Origin: an uncultured Phascolarctobacterium sp.
Lineage (GTDB): Bacteria > Bacillota > Negativicutes > Acidaminococcales > Acidaminococcaceae
NCBI GenBank assembly: GCA_900544885.1
Contig: UQWU01000014.1
Location: 1 to 38,569 of the forward strand
Length of the DNA: 38,569 nucleotides
Direction of reading: 5' to 3'
The translations under genes and the position numbers were made by a program. Below are positions 26,075 through 34,475 of this stretch, one piece after another (position 1 is the first letter of the stretch; the number at the start of each line of letters is the position of its first letter). The notes beneath the pieces are model-generated. The model ran no database searches. It saw only the letters and a list, made by a program, of their open reading frames with translations, and had not been told where the DNA came from.

Positions 26075-26339
26075 CAGGCAATAATATACACTTATACCTG
26101 CGGTACCACCTTGTTTCAACAGCCAAAGCCGTTGCACTTTTAGCAGAATGCCATCACATCCCTCACCCATAACGCAGGTGCTGCGTTGCAGAATACTCTC
26201 ACTGACGTGATTTGACTGCACCCTCAGCGGTCCATTTACCAATCTGCATCTCTATCCGGCTCACACCCACCCGAACTCTCTGTAAGCGCATCTACTGGCT
26301 TGATCTCCGCCTCTACGGTTTGTGGTTTAATATGAAATT
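26075..26339 (-). promoter_or_regulatory. Orphan T-box riboswitch, tryptophan specifier
   Basis: The minus strand has the T-box core AAGGTGGTACCGCAGG (26097-26112). A Stem I region carries an AGTA-type bulge, and the specifier context GGTAAATGGACCGCTGAGG places UGG (Trp) at 26232-26234. This aligns well with the specifier regions of the Ile and Phe T-boxes in this window. The expected terminator is degraded: CAGGTA...TGCCTG can pair weakly, but no T run follows. The gene behind it is a dead trpB stub. Confidence 0.88.
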
Positions 26340-26345
26340 GACGTT

Positions 26346-26375
26346 ATTGTACTACCACTGTACAAAATCCGTCAA
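26346..26375 (-). promoter_or_regulatory. Promoter of the tryptophan T-box leader
   Basis: TTGACG (26370-26375) and TACAAT (26346-26351) have an 18-base spacer on the minus strand. It is still close to consensus although the downstream gene is broken. Confidence 0.75.
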
Positions 26376-26420
26376 GCATTTTCTAAAAAACTTCTTTTAC
26401 TTATATTTTTTGTAATACAA

Positions 26421-26448
26421 TTCACACTTTACAGTTTTATGTTATAAT
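26421..26448 (+). promoter_or_regulatory. Promoter of the small unknown gene
   Basis: TTCACA (26421-26426) and TATAAT (26443-26448) have a 16-base spacer. It lies back to back with the tryptophan T-box promoter. Confidence 0.7.
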
Positions 26449-26488
26449 AAAAACATATTCTAAATATCTGTGAAAGGTGTGATAAATA

Positions 26489-26791
26489 ATGTTGACTGCA
26501 GCTGATTTTGATAAACTCGGTTTTTGGGAAGATACTACTCCCGAAGAAAATATTACTGTTTATGGTATGGATTTCGGTACTGATTATATTATGCTGACTG
26601 ACGATTTAGGCAAAACTCCTGTCGATAAGAAAAAATTTATCGTCGTTGCTGCCTATAATGATGCTGACTGTTTCCTTTGGGGCATAGAACTGAAAAACTT
26701 TGCCGCACTCGAAAATTTATGTGCACAATATCCGGCAGGCAGTACTGAGCTTTTTAATGCCCTGCATGATTACAAACTACCGAAAAAATAA
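26489..26791 (+). CDS. Small protein of unknown function (100 aa)
   Basis: I do not recognise a family. The 100-residue protein is acidic and soluble, with no signal peptide or membrane helix, and its composition suggests a compact alpha/beta fold (VYGMDFGTDYIMLTDDLG, KKFIVVAAYNDADCFLWGIE, then a helix and KLPKK end). It has convincing gene features: its own promoter, an AAAGGTG site before the ATG, and a strong terminator 22 bases after the stop. It is monocistronic and divergent from the orphan tryptophan T-box. Confidence 0.82.
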   Translation: MLTAADFDKLGFWEDTTPEENITVYGMDFGTDYIMLTDDLGKTPVDKKKFIVVAAYNDADCFLWGIELKNFAALENLCAQYPAGSTELFNALHDYKLPKK

Positions 26792-26812
26792 CATTACAGA
26801 AAATAGCGTAAG

Positions 26813-26864
26813 AAAAAGATTAGAGCCGAGTTCTTTGCAAAGTACTCTCACTCTAATCTTTTTT
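26813..26864. terminator. Bidirectional terminator between the small unknown gene and the SIMPL gene
   Basis: AAAAAGATTAGAG pairs with CTCTAATCTTTTT around an imperfect inner stem, with T runs on both strands. It serves the plus-strand 100-aa gene and the minus-strand SIMPL gene. Confidence 0.88.
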
Positions 26865-26909
26865 ATTTATCAGCCTATATTATCTTAAGCATTACATATA
26901 ACTTTATTT

Positions 26910-27617
26910 TTACTGCAAGGCAAAACTTACATCGACATTTGCCTTTAAAGTAATGTTATGTGTAGCAATATCTGTATTAGCTACACCATCAGCATAAGCA
27001 GCATTTTTACTCAAAACATTATATCGCGGTCTATCCCAACTATTGAAACTATGAATATTAGCATAAAGCAGATAACCTAAGCTTCTCCCGCCAGCACTAG
27101 CTACCACAGCCGCCTGCTGACGAGCATTTTCCACGGCCTGCGTCAAAAGCTGCTTCTGATATAAAGCAGGATTACTTACATCATAGTCAATGTCATTAAT
27201 TTCGTCGACACCACTCTTGCTAATTTTGTCGATGATAAAGCCGACTTTAGCTAAATCATTTACCTTTACCTGCAAATCATTATCAGCCTCATAACCTTTC
27301 CTTTTGCCCTCTTCATAAACAGGACTAAGTCGATAATTTAATGTTTGCACCTCTTCACCTAAAATACCGTATCCAAGTAAGGCACGACGTATTTCGGCCA
27401 CTTTGGCAGCATTCTCTGCGGTTGCCTCACCTGCTGTTTTGCCCCGTCCGCAAACTGTAAAGTGAACATACGCCATATCTGGCATAACATCCATGGATGC
27501 ACTCCCATTGATATTTATTTTATTAAGAGCATTGTCCTCTGCCAATGCACTACCGACACCAAAAAAAGTAAGGGTAATGAGCCCTAAAACAAAAAATATT
27601 TTTCTGAGTTCTTTCAT
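26910..27617 (-). CDS. Exported SIMPL-domain (DUF541/YggE-like) protein
   Basis: The 235-residue protein starts with a signal peptide (MKELRKIFFVLGLITLTFFG, cleavage probably after SALA near residue 26). A single SIMPL domain follows: ININGSASMDVMPDMAYVHF at its start, then NYRLSPVYEEGKRKGYEADN near 110, and LLTQAVENARQQAAVVASAGG near 165. Members such as YggE and BP26 are periplasmic or secreted proteins linked to oxidative stress, but the molecular function is unsettled. The ATG follows AAGGAGG. It is a single gene with its own promoter, divergent from the NSS symporter gene. Confidence 0.93.
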   Translation of the reverse strand: MKELRKIFFVLGLITLTFFGVGSALAEDNALNKININGSASMDVMPDMAYVHFTVCGRGKTAGEATAENAAKVAEIRRALLGYGILGEEVQTLNYRLSPVYEEGKRKGYEADNDLQVKVNDLAKVGFIIDKISKSGVDEINDIDYDVSNPALYQKQLLTQAVENARQQAAVVASAGGRSLGYLLYANIHSFNSWDRPRYNVLSKNAAYADGVANTDIATHNITLKANVDVSFALQ

Positions 27618-27656
27618 AGTAAAAAAAGCCTCCTTTGCCTATTTTTAAACGGTTTC

Positions 27657-27685
27657 AGTATATCATAAAAAATAAATTATAGCAA
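27657..27685 (-). promoter_or_regulatory. Promoter of the SIMPL gene
   Basis: TTGCTA (27680-27685) and TATACT (27657-27662) have a 17-base spacer on the minus strand. Confidence 0.75.
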
Positions 27686-27726
27686 AAAAACACCTGTTGA
27701 TTGATGTGGGAAATACTTTTTTACTC

Positions 27727-27755
27727 TTGCTAAAAATTTTAAAATATATTATAAT
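27727..27755 (+). promoter_or_regulatory. Promoter of the NSS symporter gene
   Basis: TTGCTA (27727-27732) and TATAAT (27750-27755) have a 17-base spacer, leaving a leader of about 75 bases. It uses the same -35 sequence as the divergent SIMPL promoter 42 bases away. Confidence 0.75.
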
Positions 27756-27834
27756 TAACTATCTTGAATTTACAAAATTATTTAAACAGTTGTATTTTTC
27801 AAGTGTACACTATTATACGAAAGGATGTATTTTT

Positions 27835-29214
27835 TTGGAACGCGAAAATTTCTCTTCACGCATCAGCTTCATACTGATTTCAGCAGGCTGTGCTATCGGT
27901 TTAGGTAACGTCTGGCGTTTCCCCTATATTACCGGTTTGTATGGTGGCGCTTCATTCGTACTTATTTATCTCTGTTTTTTATTAATGCTCGGTCTGCCGA
28001 TCATGGTTGCCGAATTTTCCGTCGGTCGTGCCAGTGTCCGCAGTGTAGCAAAATCCTTTGATGTGTTAGAGCCTAAGGGAACAAAATGGCACTTATATAA
28101 ATACGGAGCTATTGCCGGCAACGTCGTTTTAATGATGTTTTATACCACAGTTTCAGGCTGGATGCTCTATTATTTTTATAAAATGGCTGTAGGCGGTTTT
28201 GTCGGCTTAGACTCTAAAGCAATCGGTCAAGTCTTTGGTAATCTGCTCAGCGATCCGGTAACAATGACCGGCAATATGATTATCATTGTTCTGATGTGTT
28301 TTGGTGTTTGCTTCTTGGGTGTTAAAGCCGGTGTAGAACGCATTACTAAAAATATGATGGTCTGCCTCTTATTATTAATGCTTGTTTTAGCAGCTAACTC
28401 TGTTATACTCCCCAACAGTGCCGCAGGCCTGAAATATTACCTTTATCCCGATTTCAGCAAAGTTGTAGAACATGGTGTCCGCGAAGTAGTTTTCGCTGCT
28501 ATGGGTCAAGCATTCTTTACATTAAGCTTAGGTATCGGTGCTTTAGCAATTTTCGGCAGCTATATCGGTAAAGAACAATCATTGACCGGTGAAGCAATCT
28601 GGATTATGGCTTTAGATACCTTCGTAGCTATTATCTCCGGCTTGATTATTTTCCCTGCTTGTTTTAGCTTCGGTATTCATCCCGACAGTGGTCCGAATCT
28701 ACTGTTCGTAACCCTGCCGAATGTCTTTGAAGCCATGAGCGGCGGCCGCATCTGGGGTAGTTTGTTCTTCCTCTTTATGCTCTTTGCTGCTATGTCCACA
28801 GTTATTGCAGTATTTGAAAATATCACTTCCTGTATTACCGATTTGACTGAATTACCACGTAAAAAAGTTATTCTTTACTTAATTCCAGTTATTATTCTGC
28901 TTTCCCTGCCCTGCATTTTAGGTTTCAATAATTGGAGTCATATCCAACCATTAGGTCAAGGAAGCTGCATCCTGGATTTAGAAGACTTTTTAGTCAGCAA
29001 TAACCTTTTACCTTTAGGCAGTCTTGTTTATCTGGCTTTCTGCACCAGCCGTTATGGTTGGGGTTGGGATAACTTCATCCGCGAAGCAGATACAGGTAAC
29101 GGTGTACGCTTCCCCAAATGGATTCGTTTCTACGCTACTTATATTCTGCCTTTAATCGTTCTTTATATCTTCTTCAATGGTTATTGGGCTTTATTTACAA
29201 AATTGTTTAACTAA
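27835..29214 (+). CDS. Neurotransmitter:sodium symporter (NSS/SNF) family transporter
   Basis: The 459-residue protein of 11-12 helices belongs to the NSS family (TC 2.A.22, LeuT fold). The TM1 signature ISAGCAIGLGNVWRFPYITG near residues 15-35 holds the sodium and amino-acid site, and GAASFVLIYLCFLLMLGLPI follows. Bacterial members import amino acids, for example tryptophan (TnaT), tyrosine or methionine, with sodium. The start is TTG at 27835-27837 with AAGGA 9 bases upstream; the open frame extends 46 codons further with no ribosome binding site. Its own terminator follows. The next gene is trpS, and a broken tryptophan operon lies 1.5 kb upstream, so tryptophan is a reasonable but unproven substrate. 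Confidence 0.94.
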   Translation: MERENFSSRISFILISAGCAIGLGNVWRFPYITGLYGGASFVLIYLCFLLMLGLPIMVAEFSVGRASVRSVAKSFDVLEPKGTKWHLYKYGAIAGNVVLMMFYTTVSGWMLYYFYKMAVGGFVGLDSKAIGQVFGNLLSDPVTMTGNMIIIVLMCFGVCFLGVKAGVERITKNMMVCLLLLMLVLAANSVILPNSAAGLKYYLYPDFSKVVEHGVREVVFAAMGQAFFTLSLGIGALAIFGSYIGKEQSLTGEAIWIMALDTFVAIISGLIIFPACFSFGIHPDSGPNLLFVTLPNVFEAMSGGRIWGSLFFLFMLFAAMSTVIAVFENITSCITDLTELPRKKVILYLIPVIILLSLPCILGFNNWSHIQPLGQGSCILDLEDFLVSNNLLPLGSLVYLAFCTSRYGWGWDNFIREADTGNGVRFPKWIRFYATYILPLIVLYIFFNGYWALFTKLFN

Positions 29215-29223
29215 AATATAGGC

Positions 29224-29263
29224 AAAATACTCCTGCTAATAATGGCAGGAGTATTTTTTTTTT
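29224..29263 (+). terminator. Terminator of the NSS symporter gene
   Basis: AAAATACTCCTGC pairs with GCAGGAGTATTTT around 8 bases and is followed by a long T run, 10 bases past the stop codon. Confidence 0.93.
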
Positions 29264-29312
29264 AGAACATTCTCCTGCTCTATTGTTTTGTTATCCATTC
29301 TTAGCCCTTACG

Positions 29313-29341
29313 TTGACACTCTTCTGGCAGAAAGGTATAAT
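29313..29341 (+). promoter_or_regulatory. Consensus promoter of trpS
   Basis: Perfect TTGACA (29313-29318) and TATAAT (29336-29341) with a 17-base spacer. The leader of about 85 bases has an extra AGGAGG near 29395-29400 besides the CGGAGG directly before the ATG. No T-box sequence is present. Confidence 0.92.
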
Positions 29342-29431
29342 AAAAGATAACTAAATTAAGCTTTTAGAAGGCTGAAATGTAAATATAACAGCTAGGAGGA
29401 TTTTTCCCTTAGCACAATCGGAGGTATAAAC

Positions 29432-30517
29432 ATGTCAGAAAAAATTATTCTTACCGGCGACCGTCCTACAGGCCGTCTTCATGTAGGACACTATGTAGGT
29501 TCTTTACGCGAGCGTGTACGCCTGCAAAATTCCGGTGACTATGATAAAGTATATATTATGATTGCTGATGCTCAAGCATTAACTGATAATGCTGAAAATC
29601 CTGGCAAAGTGCGTAAAAACATCATCGAAGTAGCTTTAGACTATTTGGCTTGCGGTATCGACCCGACCAAAACTACTATCTTTATCCAATCCATGGTTCC
29701 GCAATTGACCGAGCTTACCTTCTATTATATGAACTTAGTAACTGTTGCTCGTGTACAACGTAACCCGACCGTAAAAAACGAAATCAAACTGCGTAACTTT
29801 GAAGCAAGCATTCCTGTAGGCTTCTTTGTATATCCTATTAGCCAAGCTGCTGATATCACTGCTTTCCGTGCTACTACAGTTCCTGTAGGCGAAGACCAAC
29901 TGCCTATGCTGGAACAATGCAAGGAAATCGTTCATAAATTTAATGCTGTTTATGGCGAAACCTTAACCATGCCGGAAATTGTTCTGCCGCAAAATGATGC
30001 CTGCCTGCGTCTTCCCGGTATCGACGGTAAAGCAAAAATGAGTAAATCCTTAGGCAACTGCATTTATCTTAGCGATTCTCCGGAAGAAGTTAAGAAAAAA
30101 ATTATGTCCATGTACACCGACCCGGACCATGTACGTGTACAAGACCCAGGTAAAATCGAAGGTAACTGCGTATTCACTTATTTAGACGCTTTCTGCCGTC
30201 CGGAACATTTTGCAAAATATCTGCCTGATTATGAAAATCTCGATGCTTTGAAAGAACATTACCAACGTGGTGGATTGGGCGACGTTAAAGTAAAACGTTT
30301 CCTCAATGCTGTTTTAGAAGAAGAACTGGCACCTATCCGCGAACGTCGTCATATGTGGGAACAACGCATTCCTGAAGTTTATGAAATTCTGCGTAAAGGC
30401 AGCGAAGTTGCTGCTGCTGCTGCTGAGGCAACTCTCCATGATGTTCGTAACTCTATGCGTATCAACTACTTTGAAGACCAAGAATTAATCAATCAACCTT
30501 ACGAAAAACAAGATTAA
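29432..30517 (+). CDS. trpS: Tryptophanyl-tRNA synthetase
   Basis: This class I synthetase charges tRNA-Trp. The HIGH motif is HVGH at residues 17-20 in PTGRLHVGHYVGSL, and KMSKS is at 202-206. The fold segment YPISQAADITAF near 134 is typical of TrpRS, as is PVGEDQLPMLE near 151. At 361 residues it is slightly longer than the B. subtilis enzyme (330). The ATG has GGAGG 8 bases upstream. It is a single-gene unit with a strong promoter and terminator. Unlike ileS and pheST in this window it is not under a T-box. Confidence 0.97.
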   Translation: MSEKIILTGDRPTGRLHVGHYVGSLRERVRLQNSGDYDKVYIMIADAQALTDNAENPGKVRKNIIEVALDYLACGIDPTKTTIFIQSMVPQLTELTFYYMNLVTVARVQRNPTVKNEIKLRNFEASIPVGFFVYPISQAADITAFRATTVPVGEDQLPMLEQCKEIVHKFNAVYGETLTMPEIVLPQNDACLRLPGIDGKAKMSKSLGNCIYLSDSPEEVKKKIMSMYTDPDHVRVQDPGKIEGNCVFTYLDAFCRPEHFAKYLPDYENLDALKEHYQRGGLGDVKVKRFLNAVLEEELAPIRERRHMWEQRIPEVYEILRKGSEVAAAAAEATLHDVRNSMRINYFEDQELINQPYEKQD

Positions 30518-30532
30518 TAATTAAGTTAAAAA

Positions 30533-30566
30533 GCTCACAGCTTATGTACTGTGAGCCTTTTCTTTT
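30533..30566 (+). terminator. Terminator of trpS
   Basis: GCTCACAG pairs with CTGTGAGC around 8 bases and is followed by CTTTTCTTTT, 15 bases past the stop codon. Confidence 0.88.
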
Positions 30567-30581
30567 CTCTTATAGAGATAC

Positions 30582-30612
30582 AAAAAAGCGGGAAGAAAAT
30601 TCTTCCCGCTTA
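30582..30612 (-). terminator. Terminator of pheST
   Basis: On the minus strand AAGCGGGAAGAA pairs with TTCTTCCCGCTT and is followed by TTTTT, 18 bases past the pheT stop codon. Confidence 0.9.
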
Positions 30613-30629
30613 ATTTTTATATGTAAATA

Positions 30630-33083
30630 TTAGTCACGCAGTTTTGCTTTGTATTGTTCAGCAACTTCCGCAATAACTTTCTTCATAGAAGCATCTACTT
30701 CCGCATCAGTCAAAGTGCGGTCAGAAGCTTGGTAGGTTAAGTTAAAAGCAATGGATTTGCAGCCTGCAGCAACTTGTTTACCAGTATAAATATCAAATAC
30801 ACGTACATCTTGCAGCAATTCGCCGGCATTAGCACGGATAACAGCAACGATTTCGTCATTAGTAACCTCAACAGGTACTACAACAGCAATATCACGGCTC
30901 ATTGCAGGATATTTCGGCAGATGATGATATTTAGGTACAGCAGTTGCATAAGCAACTAACGGTTCTACATTCATTTCCAAAACATAGGTGGTTTGATCCA
31001 GCTCAAAGTTTTCTTGAACAGTCGGATGTACTTCACCGAAGGAGCCGATTACTTCGCCGTTAATGACTACATCACAGCTCTTGCCTGGATGCAGATACGG
31101 TGCGGCAGAACGAACTAAAGTATAATCATCTACCTGCAGATTTTCTAAAAGGCCTTCAACAATACCCTTCATATCATAGAAATCAACATTTTCTTTAGAT
31201 TTGCACCAGTTCAGTTCTTCACGACGACCGCTGATAACAGCAGTGATTACAGGACGTTCGATAGGATCCTCAGTCAACGGCAAGGCTTTAGGCAAAAATA
31301 CACGACCTACTTCGAATAAAGCAACGCTGCTGTTATGGTTACGCAGATTGAAGGAGGCAGTTTGCAATGCACTGGGAATCATAGTGGTACGCATTACAGA
31401 GAAAGCATCGGTAATCGGGTTCAAAAGCTCGATACATTGACGTCTAGCATCGTTTTCCGGCAGCAACATTTTATCAAAAGCATTAGCTTTGATAAAGCTA
31501 TAAGTCATCATTTCGTTCAAGCCTGCAGCAGCTAAATAATCTTGTACGGAATCTTTAACATCATCCAATACGGATTGGTGACCTTGAGTGATCTTCAGTT
31601 CCGGTTGATGGCTTTCAATATAATCATAACCATGCATACGGGCAACTTCTTCACTGATGTCAGCATCACATTCAATATCACGACGCCAGGTTGGAGCAGT
31701 AACTACCAGGTTTTCGCCTTGTTCCTCAACACCGAAGCCCAATTTTTGCAGAATAGAGATGATTTCCTCACGGCTGATTTCACAACCGATGCGGCCGTTA
31801 ATTTTAGCGGGAGAAGTAGTAATAACAGCAGGTTTAATTTCTTCCGGATATGCTTCTACGATACCTGCAAAGGTTTCGCAAGCACCCATTTCTTCTAACA
31901 AATGAGCAGCACGGTTTAAAGCATTATGGTTCAGAATAGTATCAACGCCACGCTCAAAACGACCAGATGCTTCACTACGCAGACCTAAAGCACGAGAGGT
32001 ACGACGGATGCTAGGACCATGGAAGGAAGCAGCTTCCAGAATAACGTTTTTGGTATCGCCGCTTACTTCAGTTAACAGACCGCCCATAACACCACCTAAG
32101 CCAGCAGCTTTTTCAGCATCGCCGATAGTAATCATGGAAGAGTTGAGGATACGTTCCTTTTCATCCAAAGTAATCAGTTTTTCGCCTTCTTCAGCACGAC
32201 GTACAACCAGGCTATGACCAGCAACCTTATCAGCATCATAAGCATGCATCGGTTGACCAAGTTCTAACATTACATAGTTAGTTACGTCAACTACGTTGCT
32301 GATAGGACGCACACCGCAGGCACGCAGACGACGTTGCATCCATTCCGGAGAATTAGTGATTTTGATATCTTTAAGTACGCGGGTAGCAAAACGGCTGCAC
32401 AATTCAGGAGCAGCAATCTTTACGCTTACATAGTCGGCTGCATTACCGCCTGCAGCTTCTTTAACATCCATAGCAGGCATTTTCAGCGGACAACCGGTAA
32501 TAGCACTGATTTCACGTGCCAGACCGATAATGCTGAAGCAGTCAGCACGGTTGGATGTCAAGTCGATATCAATAATGGTATCGTTTAAGCCCAGTACTTC
32601 TTTAATATCTACGCCGATGGGAGTATCCTGTGGCAGAATGAAAATACCGCTACGTTGTTCAGGCAATAACAGCTTGCTATCGATACCTAATTCTTCGGCA
32701 CTGCACAGCATACCAAAGGAATCAAGACCACGCATTTTCGCTTTTTTCAATTTCATGCCTTCAGGGTTGCGACCACTAGGAGGCAGTTTACTGCCAACAA
32801 CAGCAACAGGAACCATATCATATTGATGTACGTTTTGGGCACCGGTAAGAATTTGTACTAAATCGCCGCCTTGACCATAGTCCATCATACAAATCCACAG
32901 ATGATCAGAGTTAGGATGACGAGAAATTTCCATTACCTTACCGGTAATAACACCTTCCAAGCCTTCACCTAAATTAGTAACAGTATCTACTTCCAAACCG
33001 GCACGGGTAATTTTATCGCACAGCTCAGCGGTAGAAATGTTAATATCTACATATTGTTTTAACCATTCTAAAGATGCTAACAT
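30630..33083 (-). CDS. pheT: Phenylalanyl-tRNA synthetase beta subunit
   Basis: The 817-residue subunit pairs with PheS in the (alpha-beta)2 enzyme. Domains in order are: an N-terminal tRNA-binding OB domain (about 40-150, with GKVMEISRHPNSDHLWICMM), the B3/B4 editing domain (about 210-390), the B5 domain (about 405-475, INGRIGCEISREEIISIL), the catalytic-like core (about 490-680), and a C-terminal FDX-ACB anticodon-binding domain (about 724-816, PKYHHLPKYPAMSRDIAVVV). Length and order are normal. It starts 11 bases after the pheS stop, behind AAGGAGGAG, and is cotranscribed from the Phe T-box. Confidence 0.98.
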   Translation of the reverse strand: MLASLEWLKQYVDINISTAELCDKITRAGLEVDTVTNLGEGLEGVITGKVMEISRHPNSDHLWICMMDYGQGGDLVQILTGAQNVHQYDMVPVAVVGSKLPPSGRNPEGMKLKKAKMRGLDSFGMLCSAEELGIDSKLLLPEQRSGIFILPQDTPIGVDIKEVLGLNDTIIDIDLTSNRADCFSIIGLAREISAITGCPLKMPAMDVKEAAGGNAADYVSVKIAAPELCSRFATRVLKDIKITNSPEWMQRRLRACGVRPISNVVDVTNYVMLELGQPMHAYDADKVAGHSLVVRRAEEGEKLITLDEKERILNSSMITIGDAEKAAGLGGVMGGLLTEVSGDTKNVILEAASFHGPSIRRTSRALGLRSEASGRFERGVDTILNHNALNRAAHLLEEMGACETFAGIVEAYPEEIKPAVITTSPAKINGRIGCEISREEIISILQKLGFGVEEQGENLVVTAPTWRRDIECDADISEEVARMHGYDYIESHQPELKITQGHQSVLDDVKDSVQDYLAAAGLNEMMTYSFIKANAFDKMLLPENDARRQCIELLNPITDAFSVMRTTMIPSALQTASFNLRNHNSSVALFEVGRVFLPKALPLTEDPIERPVITAVISGRREELNWCKSKENVDFYDMKGIVEGLLENLQVDDYTLVRSAAPYLHPGKSCDVVINGEVIGSFGEVHPTVQENFELDQTTYVLEMNVEPLVAYATAVPKYHHLPKYPAMSRDIAVVVPVEVTNDEIVAVIRANAGELLQDVRVFDIYTGKQVAAGCKSIAFNLTYQASDRTLTDAEVDASMKKVIAEVAEQYKAKLRD

Positions 33084-33094
33084 TGTGCTCCTCC

Positions 33095-34135
33095 TTATTT
33101 GAACTGACTGATGAAGCGTTGATCGTTTTCGAAGAACAAGCGTAAATCATCAATACCATATTTCAGCATAGCAATACGTTCTACACCCAGACCGAAAGCA
33201 AAACCTGTCATTTGTTCAGGGTCATAACCGCTCATACGCAGTACGTTAGGATGTACAACACCAGCACCCAAGATTTCCAGCCAGCCACTGTCCTTGCATA
33301 CATGGCAACCACCTTTACCTTGGCAAATCGGGCAGGAGACGTCAACCTCTACAGAGGGCTCAGTGAAGGGGAAATAAGAAGGACGCAGACGTACTTTAAC
33401 ATCGTTGCCGAACATTTGCTTACAGAAGAGTTCCAAAGTACCTTTTAAGTCAGCTAAGCTGATATTTTTATCAACAACAAGACCTTCTACTTGGTGGAAC
33501 ATCGGAGAGTGGGTAGCATCGTAATCGCAGCGATAAACAGTACCCGGGCAAATCATACGAATCGGAGTATTAGGCTCCATGCGTTCCAAGGTTCTTGCTT
33601 GTACACCACTGGTTTGGGTACGCAGCAGATAATTTTCAGTAATATAGAAAGAATCCTGCATATCCAGAGCCGGATGATCAGGAGGTAGATTCAAGGCAGT
33701 AAAGTTATGGTAAACATCTTCGATTTCCGGACCATCGCAAACGTCAAAACCCATACGCATAAATACTTTTTTGATTTCACGTAAGGTCAAGGTTACAGGA
33801 TGCAGATGACCTGCATTCGGTTGACGACCGGGCAAAGTAATATCAACTTGTTCGTTTGCCAGTTTATCAGCTAAAGCCTTCTTTTCTAAAACAACAGTAT
33901 TTTCGTTGATGATTTTTTCTAATTCAGCTTTAATTTCATTAACTATTTGACCGATTTTCGGACGTTCTTCCGCAGGTAATTTACCCATACCACGTAAAAT
34001 TTCAGTCATCGGGCCTTTTTTGCCCAAATATTTGACACGCAAATCTTTGAGTTCATCCAGAGAGCTGACAGAAGCAAGCTCAGCTAAAGCTTCTTCTCTC
34101 AAAGCCATTAATTTCTCTCTCATAGTAGCTTCCAT
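33095..34135 (-). CDS. pheS: Phenylalanyl-tRNA synthetase alpha subunit
   Basis: PheS is the catalytic class II subunit. The 346 residues comprise an N-terminal coiled coil (about 1-90) and the class II core with HPVTLTLREIKKVFMRMGF, motif 2 (GTVYRCDYDATHSPMFHQVE), and motif 3 (GFAFGLGVERIAMLKYGIDD). PFTEPSVEVDVSCPICQGK near residue 255 is also typical. The ATG at 34135 has AGGAGG 6 bases upstream. It is the first gene of pheST. Confidence 0.98.
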   Translation of the reverse strand: MEATMREKLMALREEALAELASVSSLDELKDLRVKYLGKKGPMTEILRGMGKLPAEERPKIGQIVNEIKAELEKIINENTVVLEKKALADKLANEQVDITLPGRQPNAGHLHPVTLTLREIKKVFMRMGFDVCDGPEIEDVYHNFTALNLPPDHPALDMQDSFYITENYLLRTQTSGVQARTLERMEPNTPIRMICPGTVYRCDYDATHSPMFHQVEGLVVDKNISLADLKGTLELFCKQMFGNDVKVRLRPSYFPFTEPSVEVDVSCPICQGKGGCHVCKDSGWLEILGAGVVHPNVLRMSGYDPEQMTGFAFGLGVERIAMLKYGIDDLRLFFENDQRFISQFK

Positions 34136-34186
34136 GTTCTTCCTCCTAAGCCGAAATCATAAAGATTTCTTAAATTTAAGCAATAG

Positions 34187-34433
34187 AAAAACCCCTGCAA
34201 ATTAAAATTCACAGGGGCGAAAAATCGCGGTACCACCCATATTTATACCTTCATTAAAAGCTTTAACGCAGCCTTACGTCCTTCCTACGCAGCATGACCT
34301 TCAGACGGAACACTCCCAAGGGAACTTCAACACGCATTCATGTATGAGGCTTGCAGCCGATGACCTCACTCTCTGCAACATTACAGCAAATCTACTTTCT
34401 TGTTCATAGTGTAACAGGGGTTTATTCAATTCG
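34187..34433 (-). promoter_or_regulatory. T-box riboswitch, phenylalanine specifier, upstream of pheST
   Basis: The minus strand has the core GGGTGGTACCGCGA (about 34226-34239) and a terminator (CCCCTG/CAGGGG at 34192-34217, then TTTTT). In Stem I the context TTGAAGTTCCCTTGGGAG places UUC (Phe) at 34322-34324, matching the genes controlled. Confidence 0.93.
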
Positions 34434-34439
34434 ATGTTT

Positions 34440-34468
34440 ATTATAGCACAAAATAGTCCATGGTGCAA
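34440..34468 (-). promoter_or_regulatory. Promoter of the pheST T-box leader
   Basis: TTGCAC (34463-34468) and TATAAT (34440-34445) have a 17-base spacer on the minus strand, starting 7 bases beyond the stop of the ATP-grasp gene. Confidence 0.82.
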
Positions 34469-34475
34469 TGCAGGA

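Noticed and set aside
26015..26242. A 75-codon minus-strand frame across the Trp T-box
   Set aside because: It lies in the structured T-box leader and out of frame with the trpB stub. It has no similarity I recognise; the RNA element explains the sequence.
27697..27834. Longer N-terminus for the NSS symporter
   Set aside because: The extra 46 residues have no ribosome binding site and contain the predicted promoter. The family N-terminus fits the TTG start at 27835.
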